DNA from: Akebia trifoliata
Taxonomy: Eukaryota; Streptophyta; Magnoliopsida; Ranunculales; Lardizabalaceae
Length of the DNA: 64,000 nucleotides
Direction of reading: 5' to 3'
NCBI GenBank assembly: GCA_017979445.1
Contig: CM030705.1
Location: 17,811,040-17,875,039, forward strand
A model generated the notes under the pieces. The model searched no databases and was not told the origin of the DNA. It saw only the letters and a program-made list of their open reading frames with translations. Below, one piece after another: positions 1 through 21,600 of the stretch (the first letter of the stretch is position 1; the number at the start of each line of letters is the position of its first letter). Made by a program: the position numbers and the translations under genes.

Positions 1-904
1 ATAGAAATTAAAAAAAAATAAAAATTGACGATAGCTTATTTCTCAAAAATAAGCAAATTAAAGTAATGAACAAGCCCCTACTAGTAGCTATTTGCTGGAT
101 TTTTTTGTGAGCCAATGATTTTGACGAAAAACCACTTGAATTTCATCATTTTAGGTTCCCAAAACTACCAGACAAGTTTATGTGCTCCCTTAGGAGACTT
201 TATTAGTTAGTTTGGTTCTTAAGTGATGTTCAAGGATTGAGCAAAACCCATATTGGAACTAAACCTTATGCATGAAACTTTTGTCAATTTTTGGATTATT
301 TTTGTTGGCTTTAAATGTTGAATATATGTCCATAGGGACCTATACAATTACTTGTAATCATTTTAGAAGTGAGTGTACGCATGTGATGGATTCATCAAGA
401 GAAGATTACCTCTTAAGAGGGTTTACATTTTAGCTTTATTTCCATCAAAGAAAAGAAAAAAAAAATACATATCTAGTTTAAAAAATTAAATTTGCAAGAA
501 AACTAAATGAAATGTAAACTATTATATTATGAACTTTAAATTGCATAAAGGTAAATAAAAGTAAAACATCATAATCTAATGTTCTCAAGGAGCTTATTGA
601 AAACTTATTGGGTGAAATAACTTGTAAGAGGGATTACTCTCTTTCCTCAAGCCTATAGATTAAATATTTAAAAAATTATATTAAAAAGTATGAAAGTAAA
701 CTTGCAAATATGAAAAATACTTAAAATAAATATTGGAGGTAATAAGAAGGAGGAGATTTGAGGGGAGAAATTGAGGGTTTAACCCTACCTTAGTTTTATT
801 TTCTTTCTTCTTCTTCTTCGTTTTCTTTTTCTTAGATTCTTTCTTTAATGAATTTTGGAAGAGATTTAAGAGAATAGGGAGGCTTGAGAGACTAGAAAGG
901 GATT
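1..904. other. AT-rich non-genic stretch
   Basis: No gene or recognisable element is visible. The sequence is AT-rich with purine and pyrimidine runs. The short open frames here are low-complexity lysine- and serine-rich translations of those runs. Confidence 0.5.
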
Positions 905-2386
905 TGGGTAGTGTAGACATGAGATTTTTCAAGTTTGAAGATCTCTCCTACTTGGGTTTGGAGTCATCACCATTCTTTTTTAAAAAAATTGTGTGAATAG
1001 GCTCCTTAAAAGTGATTTTGTAAAAAATCATTTAATAGTGACTCTCGTATAGATAAGATCCATTGATCCATCCTAGATCTAGGTAAGAGAGTCGATATTA
1101 GGGAGTAGAGAAGGTGTTAGACACCACACTCATTTCATCATAAGTGATAACCTCACTTCGATCGATTTTGAAAAGAAGAGTGAAAGTCGGAAAGATCCGA
1201 TTTGTGCCTTCGAGTGCGAGGGATTTTGATTTCTATTTAAACCATTAAGGACTTTCTTTTTGAGGAAGGAGCCTTTTATAGTTCAAACTTTTGAGTAAAT
1301 TTTAAAAGTGTAGACCTTTTAGTCAAGGGCCCATTTTCATAGGAAAAGAACCCAAGGCCTTAATCTCAAACTTTTTGTGATGTGTGCATAAGTATAAGGA
1401 GAAAGGGAGAAGTAGAAGAGGGAAAATTGGAGGAGAGAAAGAGGTAGGAAGATATTTTTTTTCTTTTTAATCCATATCCTATCTTCTTCTTTCTCTTTGA
1501 CTTTCTTTTTGGCTTTCAAGTGATGAGCTTTTTTGCCTCAATATTCGATGTGTAGGGTTTGATAGAGAATTGATAGAAGGAAGTGTTTGATAGTGAGTTA
1601 AGAGAGAGTGATGCTTGATAGGGAACTCAAGTCTTGGGGGAGTTCAAGTCTTTTTTTTCATTAGGGGGTTGCGTTGAGAAGGAGTGAGAGTTTTATAGGA
1701 TTTTGGAGATAACTTTTAGGGATAAAGTGAGATGAGCAGGTGAAAAAATGTAGAATGGTGTGAGGTTTATGAATATGATGTGTGTAATTTAAAGGTGGTG
1801 GAAGGATATTTGTATGAAGAGGTGTAAATGAACTGTTTATAATCTAAATGGGATGAGTGTGTTTTGGTTAGAAGAATAGGAGCGTAAAGGAGTGATTGTA
1901 GATTGAGTGTTAGGTGAATTGAAATGAGTGGGTTTTAGTTAGAAGAATAGGGATGTATGGGAGAGGTTGTAGATTTGTTTGTAAGGGTGAAGGGTGTGGT
2001 GACATATGTCCACTTGTGATAATCTTGAGTTATTGTGGTGATCAGTTGTGATTATTGGCTTGATACTTGGGTTTAGGATAGTGGTTGGGCTTTGAGTCTG
2101 ATGGACTTGATGGTGGGTTGTGTGTGTATAGGGTTGGGTTTTAAGTCTAATGAGTTTGGAAGTTGGGTTGCATTTAATTATGGTAGGATTGGGTTGGGTT
2201 AAGAAGTGAGGTGGTGAGGGATGACCCACAATATTTATCAGCCCATGGGTCAAACAAGAGACCTTAGGCATTTTTTTGAAATAAAATCATTATTTTGAGG
2301 ATTTTGGGCCCTTAGGCCTATTCAGATAAAATCTCCTTTTTAGTTTTTTTTTAGTATGGCCCGTTTAAATTGGGGTGTCTATAGTT
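905..2386 (-). mobile_element. degenerate LTR-like segment (minus orientation)
   Basis: This stretch resembles, in the same order, landmarks of the better-preserved LTRs at 40272-41882 and 42595-44173. It has a 'ggagtcatcacc' motif near 955 (compare 'gggagtcgccacc'), an 'aaggtgttagacacc' motif near 1110 (compare 'aaggtgttaggcac'), and a right end in 'ggggtgtcta' near 2374-2383 (compare 'gcggtgtctaca'). A tandem array lies about 0.75 kb further on, as in the 40-kb element. I infer a diverged relative of that Tat-like LTR family. No target-site duplication was found and both ends are approximate. Confidence 0.3.
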
Positions 2387-3118
2387 ATTTGTCTTTGTAG
2401 GATTTGCGTGCAAAGAACTATAAAGAATATATTTAACCTTGTTTGTACGAGTCTAAAATTTTTGTTGAAAATACGATTTTAAAACATCGAATGAATTGAT
2501 GATTTTTTTAAAAGTGGCTATCCAAGCATGGGGGGTCTGACAGGACTGACTTTGGAATTCCTCGATCTCGTGGCATGGAGCTCATTTGAGATCTCGAATT
2601 TGATGAAAGTCTGATGAATTTTGAAATTCTGGTACTTTTGGTCATGTTTCGACAAATTGGGATTGAATGTAACTCAAAAATAAATTTTTTTTTTTAAATT
2701 CTTGATTTTTTATTTTTTTATTGAGATACATTCAAATAGTAAAAACCTTTTGGAGAAACTAAGGGGCTTGTGATGATCTTTTAATAAGTCTGCAGGGAAG
2801 AATCTTCCAAACTCACCATAATACTCTCTGATTGCAATGATTGGAAAAATAAAAGAAAACATAATCAGCCCAAGCTTTGAGTCTGACAGGGATGAAATCT
2901 GTTATAAATAAATCGGTCTCTCAGACTAGGAGTTGGATAGGGATTGAACTGATTATGAATAGTGGAAATGAGATTTGCAATCTAAGTGTGTTTCGACGAT
3001 AATGATTTAACATCTTTTACTTTAAACGACGAACTTATAAAATCCAAAAGAGATCAATTTTTTTTTCTATTTTCTATTTTTGATTTTGTTTTTATTTTTT
3101 AAAAGACTAAGAATATCG

Positions 3119-3672
3119 TGCAATTTATACTCATGAGACAATGAGCAACATATAGTTTAAGCTCTTACTAAAGAGCAATATGTAATTTAGATTCGTATTA
3201 GAGAATATCATACAGGTTAAGTTTTTTTTAAGGAGTAACATGCAATTTAGGCTCTTGCAAAGGAGTCACAAGCAATTTTAGGCTTTTACTAAGGAGCGAT
3301 GAGCAATTTTAAGTTATTGCTAAAGAGCATCATGTAGTTTAGGTTTGTACTGGGGAGTATCATACAGTTTAAGTTCTTACTAAGGAACAATGAGCAGTTT
3401 TAGGCTCTTATTGAGGAACAATAAGTAATTTTAGATTCTTACTAAAAAGCGTCATACAATTTAAGCTCTTGTTGAGGAGTAACATGTAGTTTAAGTTTTT
3501 GTTAAGGAACAACAAACAGTTTTAAGATCTTATTGAGGAGTGATGAACAGTTTTAGACTCTTATTAAGGAGCAAAATGTAATTTTTTACTTTTGCAAAGG
3601 AGCCACGAGCAATTTTAGACTCTTATTACGGAATAGTAAGCGATTTTAGGCTCTTATTGAGGAGTGACATGT
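3119..3672. repeat. tandem array, about 18 units of 30-31 bp
   Basis: Units follow the pattern 'ttaggctcttattgagga' plus 'gcaatgagcaatt' or 'gtaacatgtagt', with many point differences. Most units are 30 or 31 bp and the array covers about 550 bp. By position it would lie in the 3' untranslated region of the retroelement whose LTR-like segment precedes it. Such arrays are known in the 3' UTRs of plant Tat-lineage Ty3/gypsy elements. Confidence 0.8.
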
Positions 3673-5935
3673 AGTTTAGAAGCCAACCGAGAGTTATACC
3701 TAAAAAATCACAAAAATTTTTAAAAATGTCAAAACACCAAAAATATCATGCCTTAACTAATTTAAACCTCAAGCTATTTGCCCCCCATTAAAGTATTTTG
3801 CTTAACAAGTGGCATGCTCGACATGAATTAATCGCCCTAAGTCAATAAAAATATCACATAAACCATCCAGACCCTTACTTAATCCTATCCAATACCGTAC
3901 ATATCTTCAAACCTCATCATTTCTTTAAATCATTTCATCGAACACGTGGGGTGTCGAAATGAAATAGCCCCTCTCAAGCCATTAAATCATCTTCCTACAC
4001 ATCTTAATCCTTCAATCCAACTCCAATTCATTCCCTACACCCATCAACTACCGAAAACCAACTCAATCCCAATAAAATTGAACCCAATCTATAACCCAAT
4101 TTACCTATAATCTAACCCAAAACATTAAACTATCATACAGAATGAAGAAATTCAGAGATTATCACGTACATTGTAAGAAATTTGAGGTCAAAAGGCAAAA
4201 AAATGGATAAATTCGGTTGTAAGAGGTCGTAAACCCTAGAATCGTCGTAAATCAGACGTGACAAAGTACATGCCACATTTTTTCCATTCAGCGAATGTTT
4301 GACTCAATTTTTTCAACCCAAAATCAAATACAACTCAAATTTCATGTATTAAATTTTGTTCGAATTGCTAAAGCGGTTTTAATGTCCCTTGACCATACTC
4401 AGACATGGGTCAGATATGGATCCATCTCTAGATTCACTTGGATTGAATATGTATTGTTTTGAAAATTATATTTTTAAGTTTTTTAAAATATTATTTTCTA
4501 CTACTTTTCTATGACATGAATTCTTACAAAATGAAAGATTATGCTTTAGACTCATAGCTCAGTTGATTTAACACATTGCAGATCAACTTTGAGGTCGACT
4601 CATCCAAAAGAGGTAAAATGCATTAAAAATAAAAATAAAAAGTCCAACGTTCCAAAATTATCCAACTCAACTAGACCCATGTTGGATCCGAAAATGGTAT
4701 TATTAATTTAGATCCAAACCAATATAAAAAAAATAATTTGGGTTTGGATCCAAATTTTAATGTACTTAGATATGTCCCAAGGCCAACCCATTTTATGCCC
4801 TATGACTAAGATTGGGAACTTGGGTGATTCAATCTTATTTAGAAGCCTGAAGAAGCACAATTGTTATGGTGCTAGGTTTATAAATGATAATATGAGAGTT
4901 GAGGATGGGACAATTCTACAAGAGCAGATTGGTCTATTGAATCTGGGTAGAACCGAGGTGCTTCTTGCACCCACTCTGCTCCATTGTTCCATTTACTCAT
5001 GATTAACGCCTAGATACTCAAATGCAATCCTATAACAATTAGATCAGTTTCGTGGGGATTTGGTTAATGTTTTCGGATTGGATCCTTTAGATCACAAAAC
5101 CTAAATCATCAACTCAAATTCTATCAGTTTTCAATCCTATAAATGAAAAAAAAAAAAAAAAAAAAAAAGTGTGATCATGAATTATAAATTTTTTTTGGGT
5201 TTTTGTTTTGTTTTTGTTTTAATCAAGAATAGAAGTCTTGATCATTCTTGACAACATGAAATGGTGGAACAAGATTTGTTTAATTGAGATTTGAGATAAG
5301 ACTTTGATAATAAGGATGATTATCAAAATTTGACAATAGCTTGCAAGTGAGCAATCCCATGAAAACTTGAAGAGGACAAGGTGATTAGGTCTCTATAGTG
5401 ATTAAAATGATTAACTCAATATTTTATTCATCCTAAGTCGTCTACATTTCCATTTTTATTGGTGATCTTGTTGAATCCAATAGCTTGCTTTTTGAAAATT
5501 GGGTTTTGTGGAAGTGTGAGTGTCGGAATTAGGAAACCTGACATTCAAAGGGTTCATGATTACTTTCTTACTTTAACTTTTCTAAGGTAAGCTAAGGTTG
5601 TACTATCCAAATGTCCAACATCAATAAAATATTTATTATACTTATTAGAGGGGGATATATTTCCTAGAGGAATTGATTTCAACCTTCTAAAAGAATCCTA
5701 TTAGTAAAATCATGTTTGGATCATGATGTGTCCAATAGAAATGATTCCATAGATGCATTTTCAATATCTTAGAGAAATATTCTAAGGGTTATTTTAGTTA
5801 AAATTGATTAATTAAAAAAAATAAAAATATCTAATTGGAAATTTTTTTTTTTTTTTTAATTTTGTCAAATTCTTACAATTAAAAATTAAAAATAAGTTTG
5901 AGTTAATTTTTATTTTTGTCTTTTAACTTATCTAA
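3673..5935. other. non-genic stretch with a long A tract
   Basis: I see no supported gene. An open frame at 4760-5002 (80 codons) has no recognisable domain and no splice partners. Positions 5146-5168 are an uninterrupted run of 23 A. A short segment near 4550-4610 faintly resembles a tRNA but was rejected. Confidence 0.5.
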
Positions 5936-6670
5936 GGGTATGTTTGGTAACACTTCTAAAGTCTGAAGTATATTTTTTGAAATCTAGAATTTGAAATCTG
6001 AAATCTTATTATGAAAAAGTTGTTTGTTTATCGTTTTTAAAAGTTTCTAGATACAAATAGAATTTTAAAACATAATGGTCATTTTGACAATAATACCTTT
6101 TTGTAATTCTAATAAATTATTAACTGAAAAACATAACATGTTATGCATAATGAAATCATCCACATATTTAATTTTGATTTCTAACACATTAAACACCCCA
6201 AAATTTTTGTTTTCAATTTGAACTCATACTTGGGAAATTACATTCCAACAAGATAGTACTTAAAAAATAAATATCAATTCATTTTCTAGTTGAAAAATAT
6301 AGGATTTTAGGGTTCTTATAAAAATATAGCGTTTTCAAACACGAAACAAAAGAAAGAGGAGAGACTTTGATAACACAGTTGTAGAGGAATGAAATGTAGA
6401 TAAGTTAAAAATAAAGATTTAAAGGTTCATATAAAAAAATGATAAGTGATAAAAATTAGGATTTTGGGGAGGGTATTTTAAAAATAAAAAAAATAATTCA
6501 GATTTTAGAAGTTTCGTTCAGCATCTCTCCATCACTAATTCAAAACTTCTGAATTTTGATTCTGAAATCTAAAATCTGAACCAAAACAAACGAAAATAAA
6601 ACTTCTAAAGTCTGAATTTTAAAGGTGGACCACCTCCATTCAGACTTCTTAAGTGTTACCAACCACACAC
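5936..6670. mobile_element. Tourist-like (PIF/Harbinger) MITE, 735 bp
   Basis: The left end reads 'gggtatgtttggtaacactt' and the right end, reversed, reads 'gtgtgtggttggtaacactt', giving terminal inverted repeats of about 30 bp. The element is flanked by a direct 'taa' at 5933-5935 and 6671-6673, the 3-bp target duplication typical of PIF/Harbinger elements. Inside there are repeated 'tctgaattttgaa'-type motifs and no transposase, so it is non-autonomous. Confidence 0.8.
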
Positions 6671-7890
6671 TAAGAAACGCTTCTCAAATTTATTACAAAA
6701 TCTTAATTTGAATCTAAAACAATTTTGAGTGCTCGCCAAACGCATTCCTACTTCCTGTTTAAGATATCAGACTTTTCTTGATCTTATTGGTTGGATGCTC
6801 TTAGTGTCCAACATCACACTATAAATTACCTTCTCAAGTTGTTTGGTTGGTGGTGATTTCGAGTTGTTTGCTTTGTATTATTTTCATCATGGATCGGACT
6901 CATTGTAAATAGATTGAATTGAAGCCCATGGTGAAAAATATTTGAAATAATATAAGATTGCAATGGATCGTATCATAACCAAAATTTGATATATTTAAAT
7001 AATAAGTAACAATTCTAGTTCCGGATCAAGGATTTGAATTTCAATACCATAGGTATCCAAATTGACAATCTTGTATTAGCTTTGAATAAATCATGTTCTA
7101 ATCAGATAGAAACCCCCAATCCGATTTAAATTTTATTAGTTATATTTTTTATTAAATTGAATATGATTGGGTTTGGGCCACTCTGAAAATATTGTTTTTG
7201 CAGATCTAATTTGTGACAACACATCATGTCAAAAAGCTTAATAATATAATTATACGATCGATACAAAATTTGTACCAATCGTGTCTGAACCCAATGCATT
7301 GATAACCCAATGCATCGATTCTTGGGGTGAGTGGCCATCATATCTTAGGGTGAACTCAGCCTTAACGGAATCGTTTCAGTGAGCTTTGCCAGATCCTAGG
7401 CTTGGATGAGAGGCCCAGTCTAGGCCCAAAAGAAGGTTTGGGCTAAATATATTTGGATAGGGTTTGGACTCAATTACAAGGCCCGTTAGCTTTAAGGAAA
7501 ACATCTTGGGTCATCGATGCATCAGCATCGGTCATCTTCATAAACCATCAAAATATTATTAAAAGAAATGGAGAAAGAAAAGAATGACAAGTCAAGCGAA
7601 TGAGGAATTACTCTTTCAAATACTTAAAAAACAAAGGTTGAATGGAGTTTCTAGAGAATTTGTTTACAGGATACCAATAGGCTTCCAACTTTATTATCTT
7701 TCCTCTTCTGAAAAAAAAAAAAAAAAATTCCTTATTATTTACACCAAATGCATATAACATGTTTCCATCTGTCTGAAGTTTCTAAAACAATCTCTTAAAT
7801 TAATGAATGAATCAGCTTTTCTTCAGCCCTAATTCTTATCAGGCATCCAAGAGCATCTTCCCTAAACTGAGTTATTGAAAAATGTCTCTT
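6671..7890. other. intergenic region, 3' flank of the hydratase gene
   Basis: No gene is seen. The open frame at 7126-7341 on the minus strand has no recognisable domain. The segment from about 7740 to 7890 is the likely 3' UTR of the hydratase gene, which ends at 7891. A run of 16 A lies near 7710. Confidence 0.5.
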
Positions 7891-16887
<8,997 letters not shown>

Positions 16888-16924
16888 TTGAAAATACGAA
16901 GTTTATTCTTTGGTTGAATTGTTA

Positions 16925-17020
16925 AATAGGTGTAAACCGAGTTGAACGATTTGTCTCGTCCGAGACAACTCGGTCTCGAAAATAAACGAGACGAGACATC
17001 AAAAAGAGTTTTAAAACCAT
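16925..17020 (-). repeat. dispersed 'gtctcgtctcgt' repeat inside the bidirectional promoter
   Basis: Read on the minus strand, this contains 'catggttttaaaactc', 'gatgtctcgtctcgt' and 'gttgtctcggacgagaca', followed by 'aactcggttta'. Diverged copies with the same order occur on the plus strand near 35550-35660 and 39605-39725, at the right ends of the duplicated segments. The type of element is not known to me. Confidence 0.6.
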
Positions 17021-17457
17021 GTGTTACTTACACAGTTACCACCACACCTACAGTACAAATAGGGGAGAAATCCGACGACTATCCATCGTTCCATTCTAGG
17101 TAAGTCTCTCTCAAACTGCCATTGAGAAAACCCTTGAGTTTCTCTCAATCTTACCCTGAAAACCCTTGATTTGCAGACTGAAGTGTAAGAAAATCTAGGG
17201 TTTTTGACGGATAGGTTTAGAGAAAATGAAGGGGTTGAAGAAATTCAGAAGAAAATCAAGGGTTTTTGACACAGTTCGAAGATGGGGGTTTTTTTTTTTT
17301 TTTTTGGGGAAGATGTTTTGAGAAAAAATCGAGTTTTTTATTATTTATAAATATAATCTATTCGAATCCGAATCGGATATCCGATAACTTAGTCGAATTC
17401 GAATTCGGGTATAGGAATATCCGATTCGATTCGTATCCGTTGGCAGGAGTATCAAAT

Positions 17458-17476
17458 AGCCCAAACAAAACCCTAA
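17458..17476 (+). promoter_or_regulatory. site II motif plus telo-box upstream of Noc2 gene
   Basis: 'agccca' (17458-17463) is TGGGCT on the other strand, a site II element (TGGGCY). Five bases on, 'aaaccctaa' (17468-17476) is a perfect telo-box. The pair lies about 65 bp upstream of the ATG. In plants the combination is a known mark of ribosomal-protein and ribosome-biogenesis promoters, which fits the nucleolar role of the downstream gene. Confidence 0.7.
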
Positions 17477-17539
17477 AGACTCTCTCTCTCTCTGGTATTT
17501 GAATAGCTTTCGGTCGTCGTTTCAGACTGTAGTGAGGAC

Positions 17540-18571
17540 ATGGAAGTGGTTCCTGAGCAATACTCTCCAGGTATTCTATTATCATATCATCATCCCTTTC
17601 TTTTATTTATTTCTTAAGGTGTTTATTTCATGCTGTTATCATATCACATCTGCTAGATTATTAGGATCTACCCATATGTGATAAGACATGAATGAGTCTT
17701 CTATATTTGTTTAGTATGTTTGGATTTCTTTATAAGTTTGTTAGAATATCAATCTTATATATATTTTAGTTTTTCTGTTTACAAAAAAAATAAATTCTGT
17801 AAAACTTAGGTGGAGAGAAAAAAATGATTTAATTATTAGCTTGGCACCATTTATAGTGAACAATTGTCTCTTTCTGCTTCTGCCCATGTTTCTTGTTGGT
17901 TCCGATTCTTGTTCCTCTTATTTTAGAATTGGAATTGGAACCGACAAGTACCAAAATTGGGAAAATATGATGGTTCGTGATTCTATATATCTCAGGAACT
18001 GACCCATTTACACCATTACCCTATACACTGCAGAGCATGCAAGTGCAAATTCTATGCATCTCAGTCTCTCTCTCCACTTAAAGTTGAGTTTTTTCTCAAT
18101 TTGTTTGATTGTTTTCAGATAAGAGTAGCAATGGGGTTTCTGGAGAGGAGGACATTACCAATCTCTCAAAATCTCGTCGGAAAGCTAGAGAACACATGAA
18201 CCAATTGCAAAGACTTCAGGAAAAGGTGGAATCCTTTTGCACCTTTTTCTTCCACCTTATTTTTCCTCCTTTTAGTTTGAGCATAAAATGAGGATTTGTG
18301 ACTTCTGGATATTTTTTTTCATGTTTGGTAATCTTTATGGATTTGTGAGTTATTTTCAATTGACTGAAGCTGATGCAAAAAACTCTAGTGCTACATCCAT
18401 CAAAGAAAAAGTACTTAATTTTTACAATATTAATTACGGAACCACAAGTATTGGGATAACTTTGTCCATTGCAAGTTGTTCCTGAGTGAACTAATTCCTG
18501 TTTTAGTATATTTTGTTAAAGTAGAAGTCACACCTTGTTAGACCAGTCTCTTAAATCTTCAATGGAGTGTA

Positions 18572-18635
<64 letters not shown>

Positions 18636-21600
18636 CATATGGAGGGATGCCACAATGTTGTAAACCCCCCACCCACACACACACAAAAAAAGAGAATTAC
18701 AATAATTTATTTATTTTTGTAAATGTTTTATAAAAAATGGTATCTTTTTATAAGTAGAAAAATTTGTGGACTTCCTTAGGTGGGCCACCCCAAATTCCAC
18801 TTACAAACTCTGTCTCTGTAGACAAAGAGGTTTGGAGTGTTGTTTTAGAGGTTACATTCCCGATGGTCATCACTGGTTATGTTGTTCTACATATTTTGGA
18901 TATGGACACTTGTATGAGGATCTTGATCAGATTATGTTTATCATTACTTGGTGAAGAAACGAAACTCAATGGTAAAGTATATCTTCCTCATTGAAGAAAC
19001 AAAATACTTCATTATATTGAGAACTTCAGCTAACTGAAACACGGTACAATAGAAAGTATGGATGATGGGCAATAGGAAGCCAACATTACAAAATATGGGC
19101 CTATTGTTCGTGTAACATGTGTTTCTTTAAAGTAGCAATTTGACTCACCCTAATGCTTTTGGATTCTAAATTGTTATCATCTTTGTGTTGGAAATCCCTA
19201 GTAGCTAATCCCTTAAGAGTGGTGGATAAGATATCTAATCTCAAAGGCTGATTTATAATTTGTTAAAGCTTGCTTCTTATGGCTAGAATAAACATCTGGT
19301 GTTCCTTGAGGGACCTAACAATTATGGATGGGCTACTATGGTTGTTCTTTTTGAGTCGACAAGCCAAAGCTTTATTGTCAATAAGGAGAAACCTCCTCAA
19401 AATCTTATTTTTTAGAAAGTGAAAACTATTATGGAGGTTTTTTCTCTAATTGTACTTTACATCACATCCATAACATTTCTAATGAGGTGGTAACAGATAA
19501 GTGATACAAAAAGAGAGGATATTCTTTTCTGGTTTCGAAATGGGTGCTTCTATTTGGAGTTGTCTGATTGTGTGAAACGAATGAAAAGAAACCAATTTAA
19601 AGGGTTTGGGGTGTGCCATCATGGGTTTTGTTAAATCCTCTTATTTGATTCATCTCAATCCCAAGTAATCAGAAGAAGGGATTTCTTTGTTGAAGACTTG
19701 TTGATGCATTCTTGTCTTTGTAACCTCAAAACACTAGGTTCACGTGATGTTGCATTTTCCTTTGGGAGTTGGTGGTCAAAAGTGAACATTCTCTGGAAAA
19801 TTTGGTCATGAACATCCACTTTGTGAGGATGCGCGAGTTCCCATTCCACTTATGGAGTTAATGTGCCTTAAATGCATCAAGGACTTGATGGGTGGTTTTG
19901 AGGAGTCACAATTATCTTTTTGATCTTTTTTTTTTTGGAATTACGTTCAACAAAGCTTATTGGAGATACCCATATCTGTTCAGATTCTGGGGTCCAAGAG
20001 TCCTGACCTTATGTTACGTTTTCTGTACGTCCTAGTTGCACGAAATTGGAGGGGACTCTAGTGGTTGAACGAGATGTGATTGTTGCAAACCAGTTTTAGT
20101 TGAATTATTTTGGGAAGCGGGAATGGCAGTTAGGGCATAGTTTCATAAACTAAGGTGCAAGTGCATTCATCATCATTATCAAACCCTTATGCCAAATATT
20201 TGGGGTTGGATGCACAAATTCCGTTCTTCGATTTAATTCTTTGTAAAGCCACACCATATATAAATTCAATTATGTTCACCTCTGCTCTCACTACCTAATC
20301 CACATCCTTTTTGGTCATTTATCGTTCTTGTTAGAATAGTCACCTGGCACATTTGTTCTAATTGGGGTGGGTTGTTATAGGTCTTTGTTGTACATGACCA
20401 AACCATCTCAATTAATTCTATCATAGTTATCAGCAATTGGGGCTACTCATCCATTTTCACATATGTATTCATTTTAAATTTTTCCTTTTATAGCGTTTGC
20501 AATGATCCATATCATAATTCTTTTTATTTTTTATTGTAAACATAATTTTGTTAAAGAAAAGGAAAATTTACAAAAGGTAGTCAATGTGACTTACCTAAGC
20601 AAGGAGTAAAACAGATAAACTAGCTTGAGCAAACGGACTCCTGCCTAAAAACAAACTCTCCAAAGAAAAAATGTTTACTACTCTCAATCAATGACTATTG
20701 TTAATTGGTCGCCCAATATTCAACACCCATAAATCATTGACGGTTTGTGCATGTTATGCTCATACATATATCAGGGTTTGAATCAACATCGTCATCAATG
20801 CCTTATCCCCATAGTCACCAAAGTTTCCAACTTATTGAAAAAATCGCGATTAAATCGTCACTTTTTCATTCACTTATTTAATCACGACTTTTTTTAATAT
20901 GTAGACTGTTCAAAATATTGGATAAGGTCCTTTTCAAAGGTCTTCTCTTCCCTTATTTATAGGAAGCCCTAATTCGTTACATTACACCACCTGGCGTTGT
21001 CAAACCCTAATCCATGTTGGCATTGTCAGCCGATAAATCCAGATGGAACTCTATCTTTAGTATAGCTCTAACTTAGTTTGACGCCATAACCAACTTCACA
21101 CGTGTCACCATTTGATATGTTATACCTCAGCTATCGTTAACCATTCTCACATGCGTCAGTTACCTCGCCTGTCATACCATTAATGGCTTGATGGTATTCT
21201 GGTAATAGTTTCACGTGGTCCACAGATTCGACTAAGTCGCACAAGTCTTTTTGTCTCTCATTGCGCCTTATCATGGTTATCAATGGGGGCCCCGCCATGA
21301 TCTAAACTATTATTTGATCCATAGGATTCTTTTATTAGCGAGGTGACATGTGGTGTTTTGATCTTTTTCTAGGACAAGTCAGCTTTCTTCTTGCTTACTA
21401 CCGTCAATTCCACATCCTAATCTCTCACACATTTCTGCTTTTTGTTGACAATTGACCTCATGATTCTCTCATTTTTCTTTGACTAGTCATTGTGCCACTA
21501 GCTGGAATCCACATGGCTTTTGGTCAACAAAACACCAGTTGATTCTATTTAGACCCTCAACATAATAATACCCGACTTTTACGAACTTCATGATTAAATC

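Larger units (their letters stand above)
16888..17539. promoter_or_regulatory. bidirectional promoter between the hydratase and Noc2 genes
   Basis: Only 652 bp separate the two start codons, which diverge, so both promoters and both 5' UTRs must lie here. A 'ggtaagtctctctc' at about 17099 could be a 5'-UTR splice donor for the Noc2 gene. A CT run (about 17482-17494) sits close to the Noc2 start. Segments at 16925-17020 and 17350-17450 are repeat-derived. Confidence 0.7.

Noticed and set aside
4545..4615. tRNA-like segment ('catagctcagttgatt' resembling a tRNA box A)
   Set aside because: The box B counterpart 'ggtcgactcatcc' is poor, no acceptor-stem pairing is evident and no anticodon arm can be drawn. 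At most it is an old tRNA-derived SINE head.
4760..5002. 80-codon ORF on the plus strand
   Set aside because: No recognisable domain, no neighbouring exons, and it sits in repeat-rich DNA. A chance open frame is likely.
17227..17300. Upstream ATG ('MKGLKKFRRKSRVFD') as an alternative Noc2 start
   Set aside because: The basic peptide is tempting as a Noc2 N-terminus, but I saw no splice donor in a phase that would join exon 2, and the frame runs into a T-rich tract. The spliced start at 17540 joins cleanly.
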